Source: Sarcina sp. DSM 11001
GTDB taxonomy: Bacteria; Bacillota; Clostridia; Lachnospirales; Lachnospiraceae
Assembly (NCBI RefSeq): GCF_900101015.1
Contig: NZ_FNFZ01000005.1
Span: 62,001-126,000, forward strand
Reading direction: 5' to 3'
DNA length: 64,000 nt
A program made the translations under genes and the position numbers. Positions 7,691 through 16,722 of this stretch are shown here, piece after piece. The notes beneath the pieces are model-generated. The model did no database searches, was not told the DNA's origin, and saw nothing but the letters and a program-made list of their open reading frames with translations. Within the stretch, counting starts at the first letter, position 1, and every line of letters begins with the position of its first letter.

Positions 7691-9082
7691 ATGAAAATTC
7701 TAAGATCTGTTTTTGACAAAAACTTCATAAAGATCACGATGATGATCGCCTTTCCGATCATGGTGCAGACCGGAATCACGAACTTTGTGAACATGCTGGA
7801 CAACATCATGGTCGGGAGGATCGGTACTGATCCCATGACCGGTGTTTCTATTGTAAACTCCCTTTTATTTGTCTGGAATCTGTGTGTATTCGGCGGGCTT
7901 TCCGGGATCGGTATTTTTACTGCACAGTACTGCGGCAAAGATGATCAGGAGGGGGTCCGCCATACCTTCCGGCTGCAGATCCTGATGTCGCTTCTCCTGA
8001 CTGCGGCGGGGATCTACATTTTTATGAGCCATGGGCAGTCCCTGATCGGTCTGTATCTGCACGAAGATGGAGGCGGGGGATCTGTTGAAGCGACGATGCA
8101 GGCTGCGCTCAGCTATCTGACCGTGATGTGCTTCGGCTTTCTTCCTTTTGCGGTCACGCAGGCCTACAACACGACGATCCGGTCCCATGGGGAAACCGTT
8201 GCGCCGATGATCGCGACATTGATCGCAGTAGTCGTAAATCTTGCCGGAAACTATATTCTGATCTACGGGAAACTGGGCGCACCTGCACTTGGTGTTGTCG
8301 GAGCCGCGGCAGCCACGGTGACCTCAAGATTTGTCGAGCTTGCCTTTATCGCGGTCTGGGCCCACACCCACGCGGCAAGGATTCCCTTTATTACAGGCGC
8401 TTACCGGAGCCTGTATGTGCCCCGGGTACTCACGCTGAACTGCATCCGGAAAGGGACGCCGCTTCTTTTAAACGAAGCTCTCTGGTCCGGCGGACAGGCG
8501 ATCCTCACTCAGTGCTACAGCGTGCGCGGCCTTTCTGTGGTATCCGCGCTCAATATCGCGCAGACACTCGGCAACGTATTCAACGTTGCCTTTATCGCAA
8601 TGGGATCGGCGACGGCGATCATCATCGGCCGAAAGCTGGGGGAGTGGGGAGAATCGCGCACAAAAGAGCTCAAAAACGAAGCCTGGAGACTCATGCTCTT
8701 CTCCTGTTTTTTGTGCATGCTCTCATCTACGTTGATGATCTCAGTCTCCTTCGTTTTCCCGAAAATCTACAATACAACGAATGAGATCCGGGCACTGGCG
8801 ACAGGGCTGATCATTCTCATGGCCGCCTATATGCCCATACATTCTTTTAACAACGCTTCCTACTTCATCATCCGGTCCGGCGGAAAAACATTCATCACCT
8901 TTTTGTTTGACTCCTGCTTCTGCTGGGCTGTGTCCATCCCGGCCGCCTACTTTCTGGCCCATTATACGCGGGTCCCGATCCTGCCCATGTATGCGGCGGT
9001 GATCTCCTGTGAACTGGTCAAAGTCGTGATCGGGATAACGCTTGTAAACAAAGGGATCTGGATCAAGAACATAACTGTTTAA
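7691..9082 (+). CDS. MATE family multidrug/sodium antiporter
   Basis: A 463-residue integral membrane protein with about twelve hydrophobic segments. MATE features are seen in each half: PIMVQTGITNFVNMLDNIMVGRIGT near residues 23-47 and, in the second half, GTPLLLNEALWSGGQAILTQCYSVRG. Known: MATE exporters extrude cationic drugs or metabolites in exchange for H+ or Na+. No ribosome binding site is evident directly before ATG 7691, although GGAGG lies about 40 nt upstream, so the start is moderately sure. It stands alone between the nitroreductase and SDR genes. It is not a close copy of the second MATE at 40735. Confidence 0.9.
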   Translation: MKILRSVFDKNFIKITMMIAFPIMVQTGITNFVNMLDNIMVGRIGTDPMTGVSIVNSLLFVWNLCVFGGLSGIGIFTAQYCGKDDQEGVRHTFRLQILMSLLLTAAGIYIFMSHGQSLIGLYLHEDGGGGSVEATMQAALSYLTVMCFGFLPFAVTQAYNTTIRSHGETVAPMIATLIAVVVNLAGNYILIYGKLGAPALGVVGAAAATVTSRFVELAFIAVWAHTHAARIPFITGAYRSLYVPRVLTLNCIRKGTPLLLNEALWSGGQAILTQCYSVRGLSVVSALNIAQTLGNVFNVAFIAMGSATAIIIGRKLGEWGESRTKELKNEAWRLMLFSCFLCMLSSTLMISVSFVFPKIYNTTNEIRALATGLIILMAAYMPIHSFNNASYFIIRSGGKTFITFLFDSCFCWAVSIPAAYFLAHYTRVPILPMYAAVISCELVKVVIGITLVNKGIWIKNITV

Positions 9083-9409
9083 TTCTCTGTATGGATCCCT
9101 TGCTCAGGCGGGACAAAACTCAGAATATCATGTTGCTTATCAAGCCGGTATAAAACACGAAATGTTCCGGTGCTGCACGGTTTACAGGCGGTTTACTGAG
9201 ATGCGGCGTTTGCTTTTCAAAATACCGGCATTTTGATACAATATCGGTTAGTGTATCACTGGGTAACAGTCTGAAAAGAGCATCCTCTTTGGCCATTACA
9301 CCATTGCAGCGGGTGAAAGTTCTGAAAAATACCTGAACCAATATCATGTCATCAGCCCGGATGTCTCAAATTTTTATAAGTGAGTCTGACAAACGAAAGG
9401 ATTGCGTTT
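9083..9409. other. Intergenic region (327 nt)
   Basis: No supported gene. A 75-codon minus-strand frame (9120-9347) has no ribosome binding site and resembles nothing I recognise. No clear terminator or promoter is visible. The end of the region supplies the SDR ribosome binding site (GAAAGGA). Confidence 0.4.
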
Positions 9410-10186
9410 ATGAACATTTTGAATGGGCAGAATCTGTTTGATGTCGCCGGCAAGGTCGTTCTGGTGACTGGAGCGGCTACCGGTCTCGGCGAGGGCTATG
9501 CTCACATTTTTGCGGAATCCGGATGTAAGGTCGCCTGCGCGGACATCCAGTTTGAAAAGGTGCAGGAGACGGCGGCAGACATCTGCTCCCAGGGCTTTGA
9601 AGCCCGCGCCTTCCGGGTGGATGTGACAAAACAGGACAGCATCCGGCACATGGCGCAGGAGATTCTGGACGCCTACGGTCGGATCGATGTCCTGGTCAAC
9701 AACGCCGGCGTTGAGCACATCGAACCCTACACAGAAGTCACGGAAGAGCACTACGACTTCATCACCTCTGTCAACCTGAAGGGTGTCTTCTTTGTCGGTC
9801 AGGAGATCGCCAGGATCATGAAAAAACAGGGCGGCGGCAAGATCATCAATATCGGCTCCCTGGGCAGCTACATCGGTCTCGCCGAATCCAGCGTCTACTG
9901 CTCCACCAAGGGCGGAGTGATCCAGCTTTCCAAAACCATGTCCATCGAACTGGGTGCCGACAACATCCAGGTCAACTGCGTAGCGCCCGGATATTTCATC
10001 ACACCGATGACCCGGCCCTTCTACGATGACCCGGACCACCGCGCCTGGATCGAGAGCCGGATTCCTCTGCACAACTGGGGAACCGTCAGGGATCTGGCCG
10101 GTCCCATGCTCTTCCTCGCGTCCTCCGCGTCTGACTACGTCACCGGCGCGACGATCAAGGTCGACGGCGGCTGGCTGGCCAGCTGA
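9410..10186 (+). CDS. SDR family oxidoreductase (gluconate 5-dehydrogenase/KduD-like)
   Basis: A 258-residue classical short-chain dehydrogenase. Seen: the cofactor motif VTGAATGLGEGYA (TGxxxGxG), LVNNAGVEH (NNAG), the catalytic SSVYCSTKGG (Y-x3-K), and the C-terminal SASDYVTGATIKVDGGW typical of 2-keto-sugar acid reductases. ATG 9410 is used because GAAAGGA precedes it; a GTG at 9380 has no site. Known relatives interconvert gluconate and 5-ketogluconate or act in uronate breakdown. The next gene is a zinc dehydrogenase, as in idonate/gluconate (IdnO-IdnD) pairs, so a role in sugar-acid or polyol oxidation is likely. The substrate is inferred. Confidence 0.88.
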   Translation: MNILNGQNLFDVAGKVVLVTGAATGLGEGYAHIFAESGCKVACADIQFEKVQETAADICSQGFEARAFRVDVTKQDSIRHMAQEILDAYGRIDVLVNNAGVEHIEPYTEVTEEHYDFITSVNLKGVFFVGQEIARIMKKQGGGKIINIGSLGSYIGLAESSVYCSTKGGVIQLSKTMSIELGADNIQVNCVAPGYFITPMTRPFYDDPDHRAWIESRIPLHNWGTVRDLAGPMLFLASSASDYVTGATIKVDGGWLAS

Positions 10187-10405
10187 TCCCGGATCCCGGG
10201 CCCTGCCTGTCAGCACTGTCTGTCCGTCAGGAACATCCCGTCCTGCATCTGCAGACCGGACTCTGCACTGTATTTACGTTTCTTTAGTTTCCTTAATGAG
10301 AGCGGCAGAGATTTGTCTGCAGATATTGAAATGTAATTTAAACAGACATTCATCCATGTTTTATAAACTGTGAAAGTTTTTTGTAAATTGTGAAAGGACT
10401 GCTAT

Positions 10406-11605
10406 ATGAAGATGAAAGCACTGCGCTGGTACGGAATCCATGATGTCCGGACGGAAGAAATCGATAAGCCGGCTCCTGCCCCCGGCGAGGTGCTCATCCG
10501 TGTCCTCTATGCCGGAATCTGCGGCTCGGATCTGCATATTTACAACAAAGCCATGTTCATCCAGAACATCCCCGAGACCATGGGGCATGAATTCTTCGGT
10601 ATCGTAGAGGACGTTTCACAGGCTGATCAGCCGGGGCGCAAGTCCGGTTTTAAAGAAGGCGATCTGGTCATCGCGAATCCTATGATGACCTGCGGGGAAT
10701 GCGACAGCTGCCGCCGCGGCGATTTCAACACCTGCGAAGTCCTCGGCTTCATCGGCGAGGTCCGTCAGGGATGCTTCGCAAAATATATCTGCCTGCCTGA
10801 GGACCACCTGATCCATGTCCCAAAGTATGTGGATAAGTACGCTGATATGGAAAAAATGGCTCTCGCGGAACCCCTGGCGGTGGCGGTAAACGTGTGTAAC
10901 CGCGCAGGTCTGAGTGCCTGCCTGAAGATCCCGGGATCAGGGGCTGACGGACTCTCCTCAGACAAACCCGCCCGTGAGGGGCTTTCCTCTGATGGATCTT
11001 CCTCCGGTGAACCTTCCTCTGACGGATTTTCCTCCAGGGAACCCTCCCCTGCTAAACTGTCTTCCGGCAGACAGGAAGCCCAGACTGCAGACCAGGTCTC
11101 TCTGGCCATTATCGGGGCCGGTCCCATCGGTCTCCTCACCGCAGCCCTGGCCAGGCAGGTCTGCGGGATCCGCAATGTCACCGTCGTCAACCGCTCGGAA
11201 ACCAGACGGAATATTGCGGCCCGGCTGGGCGCAAAGGCTCTGCCCGCCCTTCCCGATGGCGCGCGCTTTGACAAGGTCATCGAAACGGCCGGCAGTCCCG
11301 CGACCCTGCGTCTCGCACTGGAGCATGTCCGCGCGGGCGGTCAGGTCCTCGCCGTCAGCGTCTTTGAAGACGGCGACTGTCCGATCGACGCAAATCTCAT
11401 CGTCGGTTTCCAGATCACTCTCACCGGATGCAACTGCTATACCACAGAGGATCTCAAAACGGCTGTAGACCTGCTCGCTTCCGGCCGCATTGATGTCTCT
11501 CCAATCATCACGGACATCGTTTCCCTCGATGAGGGTAAGGCCGCCTTCGAGAAGCTCTGCGCAAAAGAAAAAACCGCCGCAAAAATCTTATTCCGGATGG
11601 AGTGA
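10406..11605 (+). CDS. Zinc-dependent MDR alcohol/polyol dehydrogenase with a repeat insertion
   Basis: A 399-residue medium-chain dehydrogenase related to sorbitol, threonine and L-idonate dehydrogenases. Seen: catalytic zinc ligands in YAGICGSDLHIY and MGHEFFGIVE, the structural zinc cluster CGECDSCRRGDFNTC, and the Rossmann motif IIGAGPIGLL. Odd: between the end of the catalytic domain (NRAGLSACLK) and the Rossmann entry (VSLAIIGAG) lie about 45 residues of Ser/Gly/Asp/Pro-rich 5-residue repeats, where relatives have a short link. The remaining enzyme is intact. GAAAGGA precedes the ATG. It follows the SDR gene by 219 nt and is probably part of the same sugar pathway. Confidence 0.88.
   Translation: MKMKALRWYGIHDVRTEEIDKPAPAPGEVLIRVLYAGICGSDLHIYNKAMFIQNIPETMGHEFFGIVEDVSQADQPGRKSGFKEGDLVIANPMMTCGECDSCRRGDFNTCEVLGFIGEVRQGCFAKYICLPEDHLIHVPKYVDKYADMEKMALAEPLAVAVNVCNRAGLSACLKIPGSGADGLSSDKPAREGLSSDGSSSGEPSSDGFSSREPSPAKLSSGRQEAQTADQVSLAIIGAGPIGLLTAALARQVCGIRNVTVVNRSETRRNIAARLGAKALPALPDGARFDKVIETAGSPATLRLALEHVRAGGQVLAVSVFEDGDCPIDANLIVGFQITLTGCNCYTTEDLKTAVDLLASGRIDVSPIITDIVSLDEGKAAFEKLCAKEKTAAKILFRME
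10949..11068 (+). repeat. In-frame degenerate 15-bp array inside the zinc dehydrogenase gene
   Basis: Eight 15-bp units encode GLSSD, KPARE, GLSSD, GSSSG, EPSSD, GFSSR, EPSPA and KLSSG. The array sits at the interdomain link between the catalytic and coenzyme domains. Confidence 0.85.
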
Positions 11606-11636
11606 CTCAGCGGGATATTAAGTAAAGGGATATTAT

Positions 11637-12272
11637 ATGGATCAAATTGAACGGCGGGACAAAGAACTCGCTTATATCACCGACCACAGTGTAATGGAAG
11701 AACAGGCCCGCTGCAGGAAAATCCTTCAGAAGCTCAATTTCATGGACCGCTCTGATTTTGGCGGCATAGCGGAAGTCGTCCGGGAGCTCCTCGGGAAATC
11801 GGAGAACGCCTTCATCAATCCTCCCTTTTACTGTGATTACGGAACCCACATCGAAGTGGGGAAAAACTTCTTTGCCAACTACAACTGCACGATCCTGGAT
11901 GTGGCAAAGGTAAAGATCGGCGACTACTGCCAGATGGCCCCCAATGTAGCCATCTACACAGCCGGTCACCCGGTTCATCCGGACAGTCGTAATTCCCTGT
12001 ATGAATACGGCAAAGCCATCACTATTGGTGACAATGTCTGGATCGGCGGCAATACTGTCATCCTCCCCGGGGTCACCATCGGAAACAACGTCGCAATCGG
12101 AGCGGGCAGCGTCGTCACCAGGGACATCCCCGACTGGAGCCTTGCTGCCGGAAATCCATGCAGGATCCTGCGGCAGATCGGGGAAACTGACCGGAAAAAG
12201 CTCTATAAGGATGAAGAATTCGACGAGGAAGCCTGGGCTGATATCGTCCGCCGCGGCTTTGCCCCGCATTGA
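11637..12272 (+). CDS. Sugar O-acetyltransferase (LacA/Maa-like, left-handed beta-helix)
   Basis: A 211-residue hexapeptide-repeat acetyltransferase of the maltose/galactoside family. Seen: the family N-terminus (about residues 10-60, with EEQARCRKILQKLN), NPPFYCDYGTHIEVGKNF, NYNCTILD, the catalytic-His segment YTAGHPVHP, and the helix coils IGDNVWIGGNTVILPGVTIG. Known: these trimeric cytoplasmic enzymes transfer acetyl from acetyl-CoA to sugar hydroxyls. It follows the zinc dehydrogenase by 31 nt and is likely cotranscribed. The sugar acceptor is unknown. Confidence 0.92.
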   Translation: MDQIERRDKELAYITDHSVMEEQARCRKILQKLNFMDRSDFGGIAEVVRELLGKSENAFINPPFYCDYGTHIEVGKNFFANYNCTILDVAKVKIGDYCQMAPNVAIYTAGHPVHPDSRNSLYEYGKAITIGDNVWIGGNTVILPGVTIGNNVAIGAGSVVTRDIPDWSLAAGNPCRILRQIGETDRKKLYKDEEFDEEAWADIVRRGFAPH

Positions 12273-12303
12273 GGGACTGTCACTGCACAGGGGCAGGAGA
12301 TTT

Positions 12304-12450
12304 TTCCAGTCTTTCTTCCGGTTCCTCCCTGTTCCCTTTCCTTATTCTGTTTTATTGTTCCATTTTATTGTTCCGTTTCCTTATTGCGTTTTTTGTTCCG
12401 TTTCACTGTTCCGTTCCATTCGCATTCGCATTTTTCAGCGATTTCCCTGT
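12304..12450. repeat. Pyrimidine-rich short repeats upstream of a secreted-protein gene
   Basis: Repeated words related to TTATTGTTCCGTTTCC and TTCCATTCGCATT are present in degenerate copies. The region lies between the acetyltransferase stop and the promoter region of the next gene (TATAATAAG at about 12473), and no gene is supported. Confidence 0.5.
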
Positions 12451-12551
12451 TTATTATACGTCGCGCGTGCGCTATAATAAGCGGAATCCGTCGAAATCTC
12501 AGTGAACCTCTGTGTCCTTATCTGCATTCATGCACTTTGAGGAGGAAATAT

Positions 12552-13856
12552 ATGGAAAGTAATAATAACATTTATAAGATAAAACACCTGCTGTCCGCGG
12601 GGCTGGTCATTCTCTCCCTCTTTCTCGGAAGCCTCGTCCCCGGGAACCTTTTACCCGGGAATCTCTTGTCCGGTCATCTCTTGTCCGGTTATCTGAGCGG
12701 AAGCCTGCAGGCATTTGCTGCGGAATCATCCTCATCCGCTGACTCTTCCGAGTCCGACAGCATTGCCCTGCATGACGCCTATTTTTACCGTCAGGAGGAT
12801 GGACAGCTTAAGTACTGGCTTGACCTCGGCGGAGAGGATATCAGGCTCCACTGCTTTTTCCGTTCCGGCAGCCCAGACTATTATGAAAAGATCTATACTC
12901 TGTTCCCGGAGCCGGAGAGCTCACAGGGAAACACGATCAGCATCAGGGAGATCAGGGTCGACGGCAGCACAGATATTTCCTCCTGGTTCCTCTTTATGGG
13001 AATCACCTTTACCGATGATTCCGCTGTCCTGTCAGTCGTCCGCGACGATGAGACTCTGGCAGGCGGAGGGGGCAGCAACCTTCTGACCGGCAGCTATGTA
13101 ATGACTGCCGGCAGACCGGACAGCTCCCCGAAGACTTCGGCCACCACACCTGCGGAAGGGTCCTATGATGATTACATGCATTATAACGGATCCGCTTTCC
13201 TGGTAAACGGCGGACAGCTCCGTTACTGGATCGAATTCCGCGATAACTTTGAGCTCCACTGCCTTTTCTTTAACGGAGACCCCGCTTCCGGAGGAACCTA
13301 TGAGGAGGTCTACACCCTCTATCCGGATCTTGACAATTCTCCCGCGCAGGAGCTGATCATCAAGAGTGTGGCAAACGGACAGGGAACCGACATCACCGAC
13401 AGCTTCCGGAAATTCAGATTCCTCTTTTCTTCTAATGACTCGGTTGTAATGGAGGTGGAGCGCGACACGACAAAACTCGCAGGAGGGGGCGGCAGCAATC
13501 TCCTCGACGGCAGCTACACGCTGTCTCCCTGCCCTGCCCTTGAAGCCGTCAGGGAACTTCTCTCCCCTGCCGGTTCTTCATCAGGGAAAAAGGCTTCTTC
13601 CACAGCCTCTGAATCCTACTCCCCGGAGGAGCTCTGTGAACTTGCGCAGAACTACTATAAACGCCATAATGACTTTTTCCCGCCGGAAGCAGATTATGTC
13701 AAAAACGACAACGGTACCTATACGATCCATCTGTATGAGATCGTAGACGATGGTGACGGCATGGGCCACACCGCCACCTCCGCCTGGTATACTGTCGATA
13801 CCTCCGGCATCGGCACGGATGACATCATGGGCGGAACCGTAAACCTGAATAAATAA
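12552..13856 (+). CDS. Secreted protein with two internal repeat domains, unknown function
   Basis: A 434-residue protein I do not recognise. ATG 12552 is chosen because GAGGAGG lies just upstream. The N-terminus has a basic start and a hydrophobic signal segment (HLLSAGLVILSLFLGSLV) followed by a 5-residue repeat (LVPGN, LLPGN, LLSGH, LLSGY). Two homologous domains of about 110-120 residues follow. Each contains QLKYW or QLRYW, an LHCxF motif, a YTLFP or YTLYP motif, and LAGGGGSNLL near its end. The C-terminal 75 residues form a third domain (LYEIVDDGDGMGHTATSAWY) resembling tails of other clostridial exported proteins. Extracellular location is inferred; no enzyme motif is seen. Confidence 0.75.
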   Translation: MESNNNIYKIKHLLSAGLVILSLFLGSLVPGNLLPGNLLSGHLLSGYLSGSLQAFAAESSSSADSSESDSIALHDAYFYRQEDGQLKYWLDLGGEDIRLHCFFRSGSPDYYEKIYTLFPEPESSQGNTISIREIRVDGSTDISSWFLFMGITFTDDSAVLSVVRDDETLAGGGGSNLLTGSYVMTAGRPDSSPKTSATTPAEGSYDDYMHYNGSAFLVNGGQLRYWIEFRDNFELHCLFFNGDPASGGTYEEVYTLYPDLDNSPAQELIIKSVANGQGTDITDSFRKFRFLFSSNDSVVMEVERDTTKLAGGGGSNLLDGSYTLSPCPALEAVRELLSPAGSSSGKKASSTASESYSPEELCELAQNYYKRHNDFFPPEADYVKNDNGTYTIHLYEIVDDGDGMGHTATSAWYTVDTSGIGTDDIMGGTVNLNK

Positions 13857-13969
13857 CCGGACAGCCGACAGAGGACAAAATTCTGTACCGATTAAAGACT
13901 CACCCGCGGGATAACCGGACAGCCGGCAGAATGACACAATTCTGTACTGATTTAAGACTCGCTCGCGAG
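13853..13969. repeat. Tandem 58-59 bp direct repeat after the secreted-protein gene
   Basis: Copy one (13853-13910) and copy two (13911-13969) both begin ATAACCGGACAGCCG and end with AAGACTC plus a GC-rich word. The first copy includes the stop codon of the secreted-protein gene. The end of copy two (AAGACTCGCTCGCGAGT) recurs with two changes at 39777-39793. Confidence 0.85.
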
Positions 13970-14011
13970 TATGGAAGCAGACGGATAAAACATTGTCTGA
14001 ATAAAGCAATA

Positions 14012-14057
14012 AAGCCGGGCACGGACTGTTGCAAAACAGCCTGTGCCCGGCTTTTTT
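14012..14057 (+). terminator. Rho-independent terminator
   Basis: An 11-bp perfect stem, AAGCCGGGCAC (14012-14022) with GTGCCCGGCTT (14043-14053), is followed by a T-run on the plus strand. It ends the secreted-protein transcript and separates it from the convergent feoB. Confidence 0.85.
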
Positions 14058-14094
14058 CATTTATCATTTGACATTTATCCCAGCCCCAGCAGCT

Positions 14095-16476
14095 TTATCC
14101 CAGGCCCAGCAGCATTCCGATCATGCGCAGGAGAAGGGCTGCGCCCCAGGCCACTGCGCACTGCCAGAGTACGACGGCTGCCGCCCATCTGGTCCCCAGC
14201 TCCCTCTTGATCGATGCCACTGCAGCCACACAGGGGGTGTAGAGCAGGGAAAAGACCAGAAGGCAGCCCGCTGTGAGTGAGGACATGGACTGGCCGATAC
14301 CGCCCTCAGCTCCAAACAGGACCTTCAGGACAGAGACCACGCTCTCCTTGGCCATGAATCCCGAGATCAGCGATGTACAGATCCGCCAGTCTCCCAGTCC
14401 GGCGGGACGGAAGAGGGGGACCAGGAAGCTCGCGATCGCCGCCAGGATGCTGGTTTGAGGATCTTCTACCAGGTTGAAATGGAAGTCAAAGCTCTTTAAG
14501 AACCACACGAGGACTGTCGCGACCAGGATGACGGAAAAGGCTCTCTGTAAAAAGTCTTTTGCCTTTTCCCACAAAAGCTGGGCGACGCTCCTGACCCCCG
14601 GCAGGCGGTAATTGGGAAGCTCCATGACAAAAGGAACCGCCTCTCCTTTAAACATGGTCCTTCTGTAAAGCGCAGCTGCCAGAACTCCCAGAAATATCCC
14701 GAGGAAATACAGGGCGACAATGATCAGCCAGCCCTTGTCGGGGAAAAAGACCGCCACAAAAAAGGAGTAGATCGGAAGCTTTGCCATACAGCTCATAAAA
14801 GGGGTCAGCAGAATTGTCATCCTTCTGTCCCGGTCACTGGGAAGAGTCCGGGTGGACATGACCGCGGGGACAGTACATCCAAAGCCGATCAGCATGGGGA
14901 CGATACTTCGTCCGGACAGGCCGATCCTGCGGAGGATCTTGTCCATAAAGAAGGCGACACGGGCTATGTATCCGCTGTCCTCCAGGATTGACAAAAAGAA
15001 GAACATGGTGACGATGACCGGCATGAAACTGAGGACGCTTCCCACTCCCTCAAAAATACCGTCGATGACCAGACCGTGGATCGCTTCATTGACGCCCGCG
15101 GCGGTCATTGCGGCATCCGCCGCCTCGCCCAGAGCCCCGATCCCTGCCGCCAGCAGATCCTGCAGGAAGGCGCCGATGACATTGAAGGTCAGATAAAAGA
15201 TACAGCCCATGACTGCTATAAATACCGGAATGGCCGTATATTTGCCGGTCAGGATCCTGTCGATCCTCTGGCTGCGGAGATGTTCCCTGCTCTCGTGAGG
15301 CTTCACAACACAGGCCTCGCAGACCTTCTGGATAAAGGCAAACCTCATGTCCGCCATGGCCGCGCTCCGGTCCAGTCCGCGCTCCTTTTCCATCTGGAGG
15401 ACGATGTGCTCCAGCATTTCCAGTTCATTCTGGTCCAGGGCCAGCTGATCGATGATCAGACGGTCTCCCTCGATCGCTTTATCCGCCGCGAAACGGGGAG
15501 GAAGCCCTGCCCTCTCCGCATGGTCCTCGATCAGGTGGATGACTGCGTGGAGACAGCGGTGGACAGCGCCGCCGTGGTCGTTGGCGTCACAGAAATCCTG
15601 TCTCGCAGGCCGTTCCTGATAGTGGGCGATATGGACGGCGTGGCGGACCAGCTCATCGATTCCTTCATTTTTTGCGGCCACGATCGGAACCACCGGAACT
15701 CCCAGCATACTCTCCATCCGGTTGATATCGACAGACCCGCCGTTGCCGCGCAGCTCGTCCATCATATTGAGGGCGACCACGACAGGAATATTCATTTCCA
15801 GCAGCTGCATGGTCAGATACAGGTTTCGCTCGATATTCGTGGCATCCACGATATTGATGATCGCCCTCGGGTTGTTGTCAAGGACAAAGTTCCGGCTCAC
15901 CAGCTCCTCGCTCGAATAGGGCGACATGGAATAAATACCCGGCAGGTCAGTGATCATAGTATTAGCCTGACCGCGGATCTCTCCGTCCTTGCGGTCCACC
16001 GTGACCCCCGGGAAGTTCCCGACATGCTGATTTGCCCCGGTCAGCTGGTTAAAAAGCGTCGTCTTGCCGCTGTTCTGATTTCCGACAAGGGCAAAGGTCA
16101 GGAGCTCCCCGTCCGGGAGCGGATCTCCGCTTCCCTTGGGATGATACTTGCCCTCTTCTCCAAGTCCGGGGTGCTCGATCTCTCTGGATGCACTTTTCTG
16201 CTGCCCGTCCTCCGCTGCTCCGGAACCCCCTGCCTGCGTTCCGGCTTTATTTTCAACCAGTGTAGCCTCGATCTTCCGGGCATCCTCCAGCCGCAGAGTC
16301 AGCTCATATCCATGGATGCGCAGTTCCATCGGATCCCCCATGGGAGCCAGTTTCACCAGGGTCACCTCCGCCCCGGGGATCACTCCCATGTCCAGGAAAT
16401 GCTGGCGCAGCGCGCCCTCTCCTCCAACTGCATCGATTCTGGCTGTCTGCCCGATTTTCAAGTCTCTGATCGTCAT
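14095..16476 (-). CDS. feoB: FeoA-FeoB fusion, ferrous iron transporter
   Basis: A 793-residue fusion. Residues 1-75 are a FeoA (SH3-like) domain, 76-122 a polar linker, and from about 125 a complete FeoB. Seen in the G domain: G1 GNQNSGKTTLFN (132-143), G3 DLPGIYSMSP and G4 NMMD. Two Gate domains follow (e.g. VLSFMPVIVTMFFFLSILEDSGYIARVAF), with the C-terminal YTPCVAAVASIKRE segment. Known: FeoB moves Fe2+ across the cytoplasmic membrane in a GTP-dependent way, with FeoA as accessory. The ribosome binding site is AAAAGGGGCAGGAG before ATG 16476. Upstream are a consensus promoter and an inverted repeat that could bind an iron regulator (inference). Confidence 0.96.
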   Translation of the reverse strand: MTIRDLKIGQTARIDAVGGEGALRQHFLDMGVIPGAEVTLVKLAPMGDPMELRIHGYELTLRLEDARKIEATLVENKAGTQAGGSGAAEDGQQKSASREIEHPGLGEEGKYHPKGSGDPLPDGELLTFALVGNQNSGKTTLFNQLTGANQHVGNFPGVTVDRKDGEIRGQANTMITDLPGIYSMSPYSSEELVSRNFVLDNNPRAIINIVDATNIERNLYLTMQLLEMNIPVVVALNMMDELRGNGGSVDINRMESMLGVPVVPIVAAKNEGIDELVRHAVHIAHYQERPARQDFCDANDHGGAVHRCLHAVIHLIEDHAERAGLPPRFAADKAIEGDRLIIDQLALDQNELEMLEHIVLQMEKERGLDRSAAMADMRFAFIQKVCEACVVKPHESREHLRSQRIDRILTGKYTAIPVFIAVMGCIFYLTFNVIGAFLQDLLAAGIGALGEAADAAMTAAGVNEAIHGLVIDGIFEGVGSVLSFMPVIVTMFFFLSILEDSGYIARVAFFMDKILRRIGLSGRSIVPMLIGFGCTVPAVMSTRTLPSDRDRRMTILLTPFMSCMAKLPIYSFFVAVFFPDKGWLIIVALYFLGIFLGVLAAALYRRTMFKGEAVPFVMELPNYRLPGVRSVAQLLWEKAKDFLQRAFSVILVATVLVWFLKSFDFHFNLVEDPQTSILAAIASFLVPLFRPAGLGDWRICTSLISGFMAKESVVSVLKVLFGAEGGIGQSMSSLTAGCLLVFSLLYTPCVAAVASIKRELGTRWAAAVVLWQCAVAWGAALLLRMIGMLLGLG

Positions 16477-16519
16477 GCTCCTGCCCCTTTTAACAGTTTT
16501 CCAGTTTGTACACCGATAT

Positions 16520-16549
16520 CTTCCAGTGATAGTATTTTCTACCGGAAGA
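16520..16549. promoter_or_regulatory. Inverted repeat in the feoB leader, possible operator
   Basis: The arms CTTCCAGT and ACCGGAAG form an 8-bp inverted repeat with one mismatch across an AT-rich centre, just downstream of the -10 box. Its placement fits a repressor site. It is not a recognisable Fur box or DtxR box. Confidence 0.4.
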
Positions 16550-16554
16550 CATTA

Positions 16555-16583
16555 ATTATACAACAAAAAAACACCTCCGACAA
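16555..16583 (-). promoter_or_regulatory. feoB promoter (TTGTCG-17-TATAAT)
   Basis: On the minus strand TTGTCG is followed after 17 nt by a perfect TATAAT, about 80 nt before the feoB start. Confidence 0.65.
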
Positions 16584-16633
16584 TCTCTTTGTTAAAACCA
16601 TCTAACTCGGGGTTAACTGATTTGTCCGGAAGG

Positions 16634-16667
16634 CAAAATAGAGGCGTTCCCCTGAAAGGAACGCCTC
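16634..16667 (-). terminator. Rho-independent terminator of the CinA-type gene
   Basis: On the minus strand the 10-bp stem GAGGCGTTCC/GGAACGCCTC with a 7-nt loop is followed by TATTTT. It lies between the CinA-type gene and the feoB promoter. Confidence 0.8.
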
Positions 16668-16722
16668 CAAGTCTCTGACCGTCAGATTCTAATCAATAAG
16701 GTTCTTACCAATAAGGTTCTTA

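Noticed and set aside
9120-9347. 75-codon minus-strand frame between MATE and SDR genes
   Set aside because: No ribosome binding site, no recognised similarity and atypical composition. It is kept only as a note in the intergenic entry.
15076-16605. 509-codon plus-strand open frame
   Set aside because: It is antisense to the intact FeoA-FeoB gene and has no recognisable domain.
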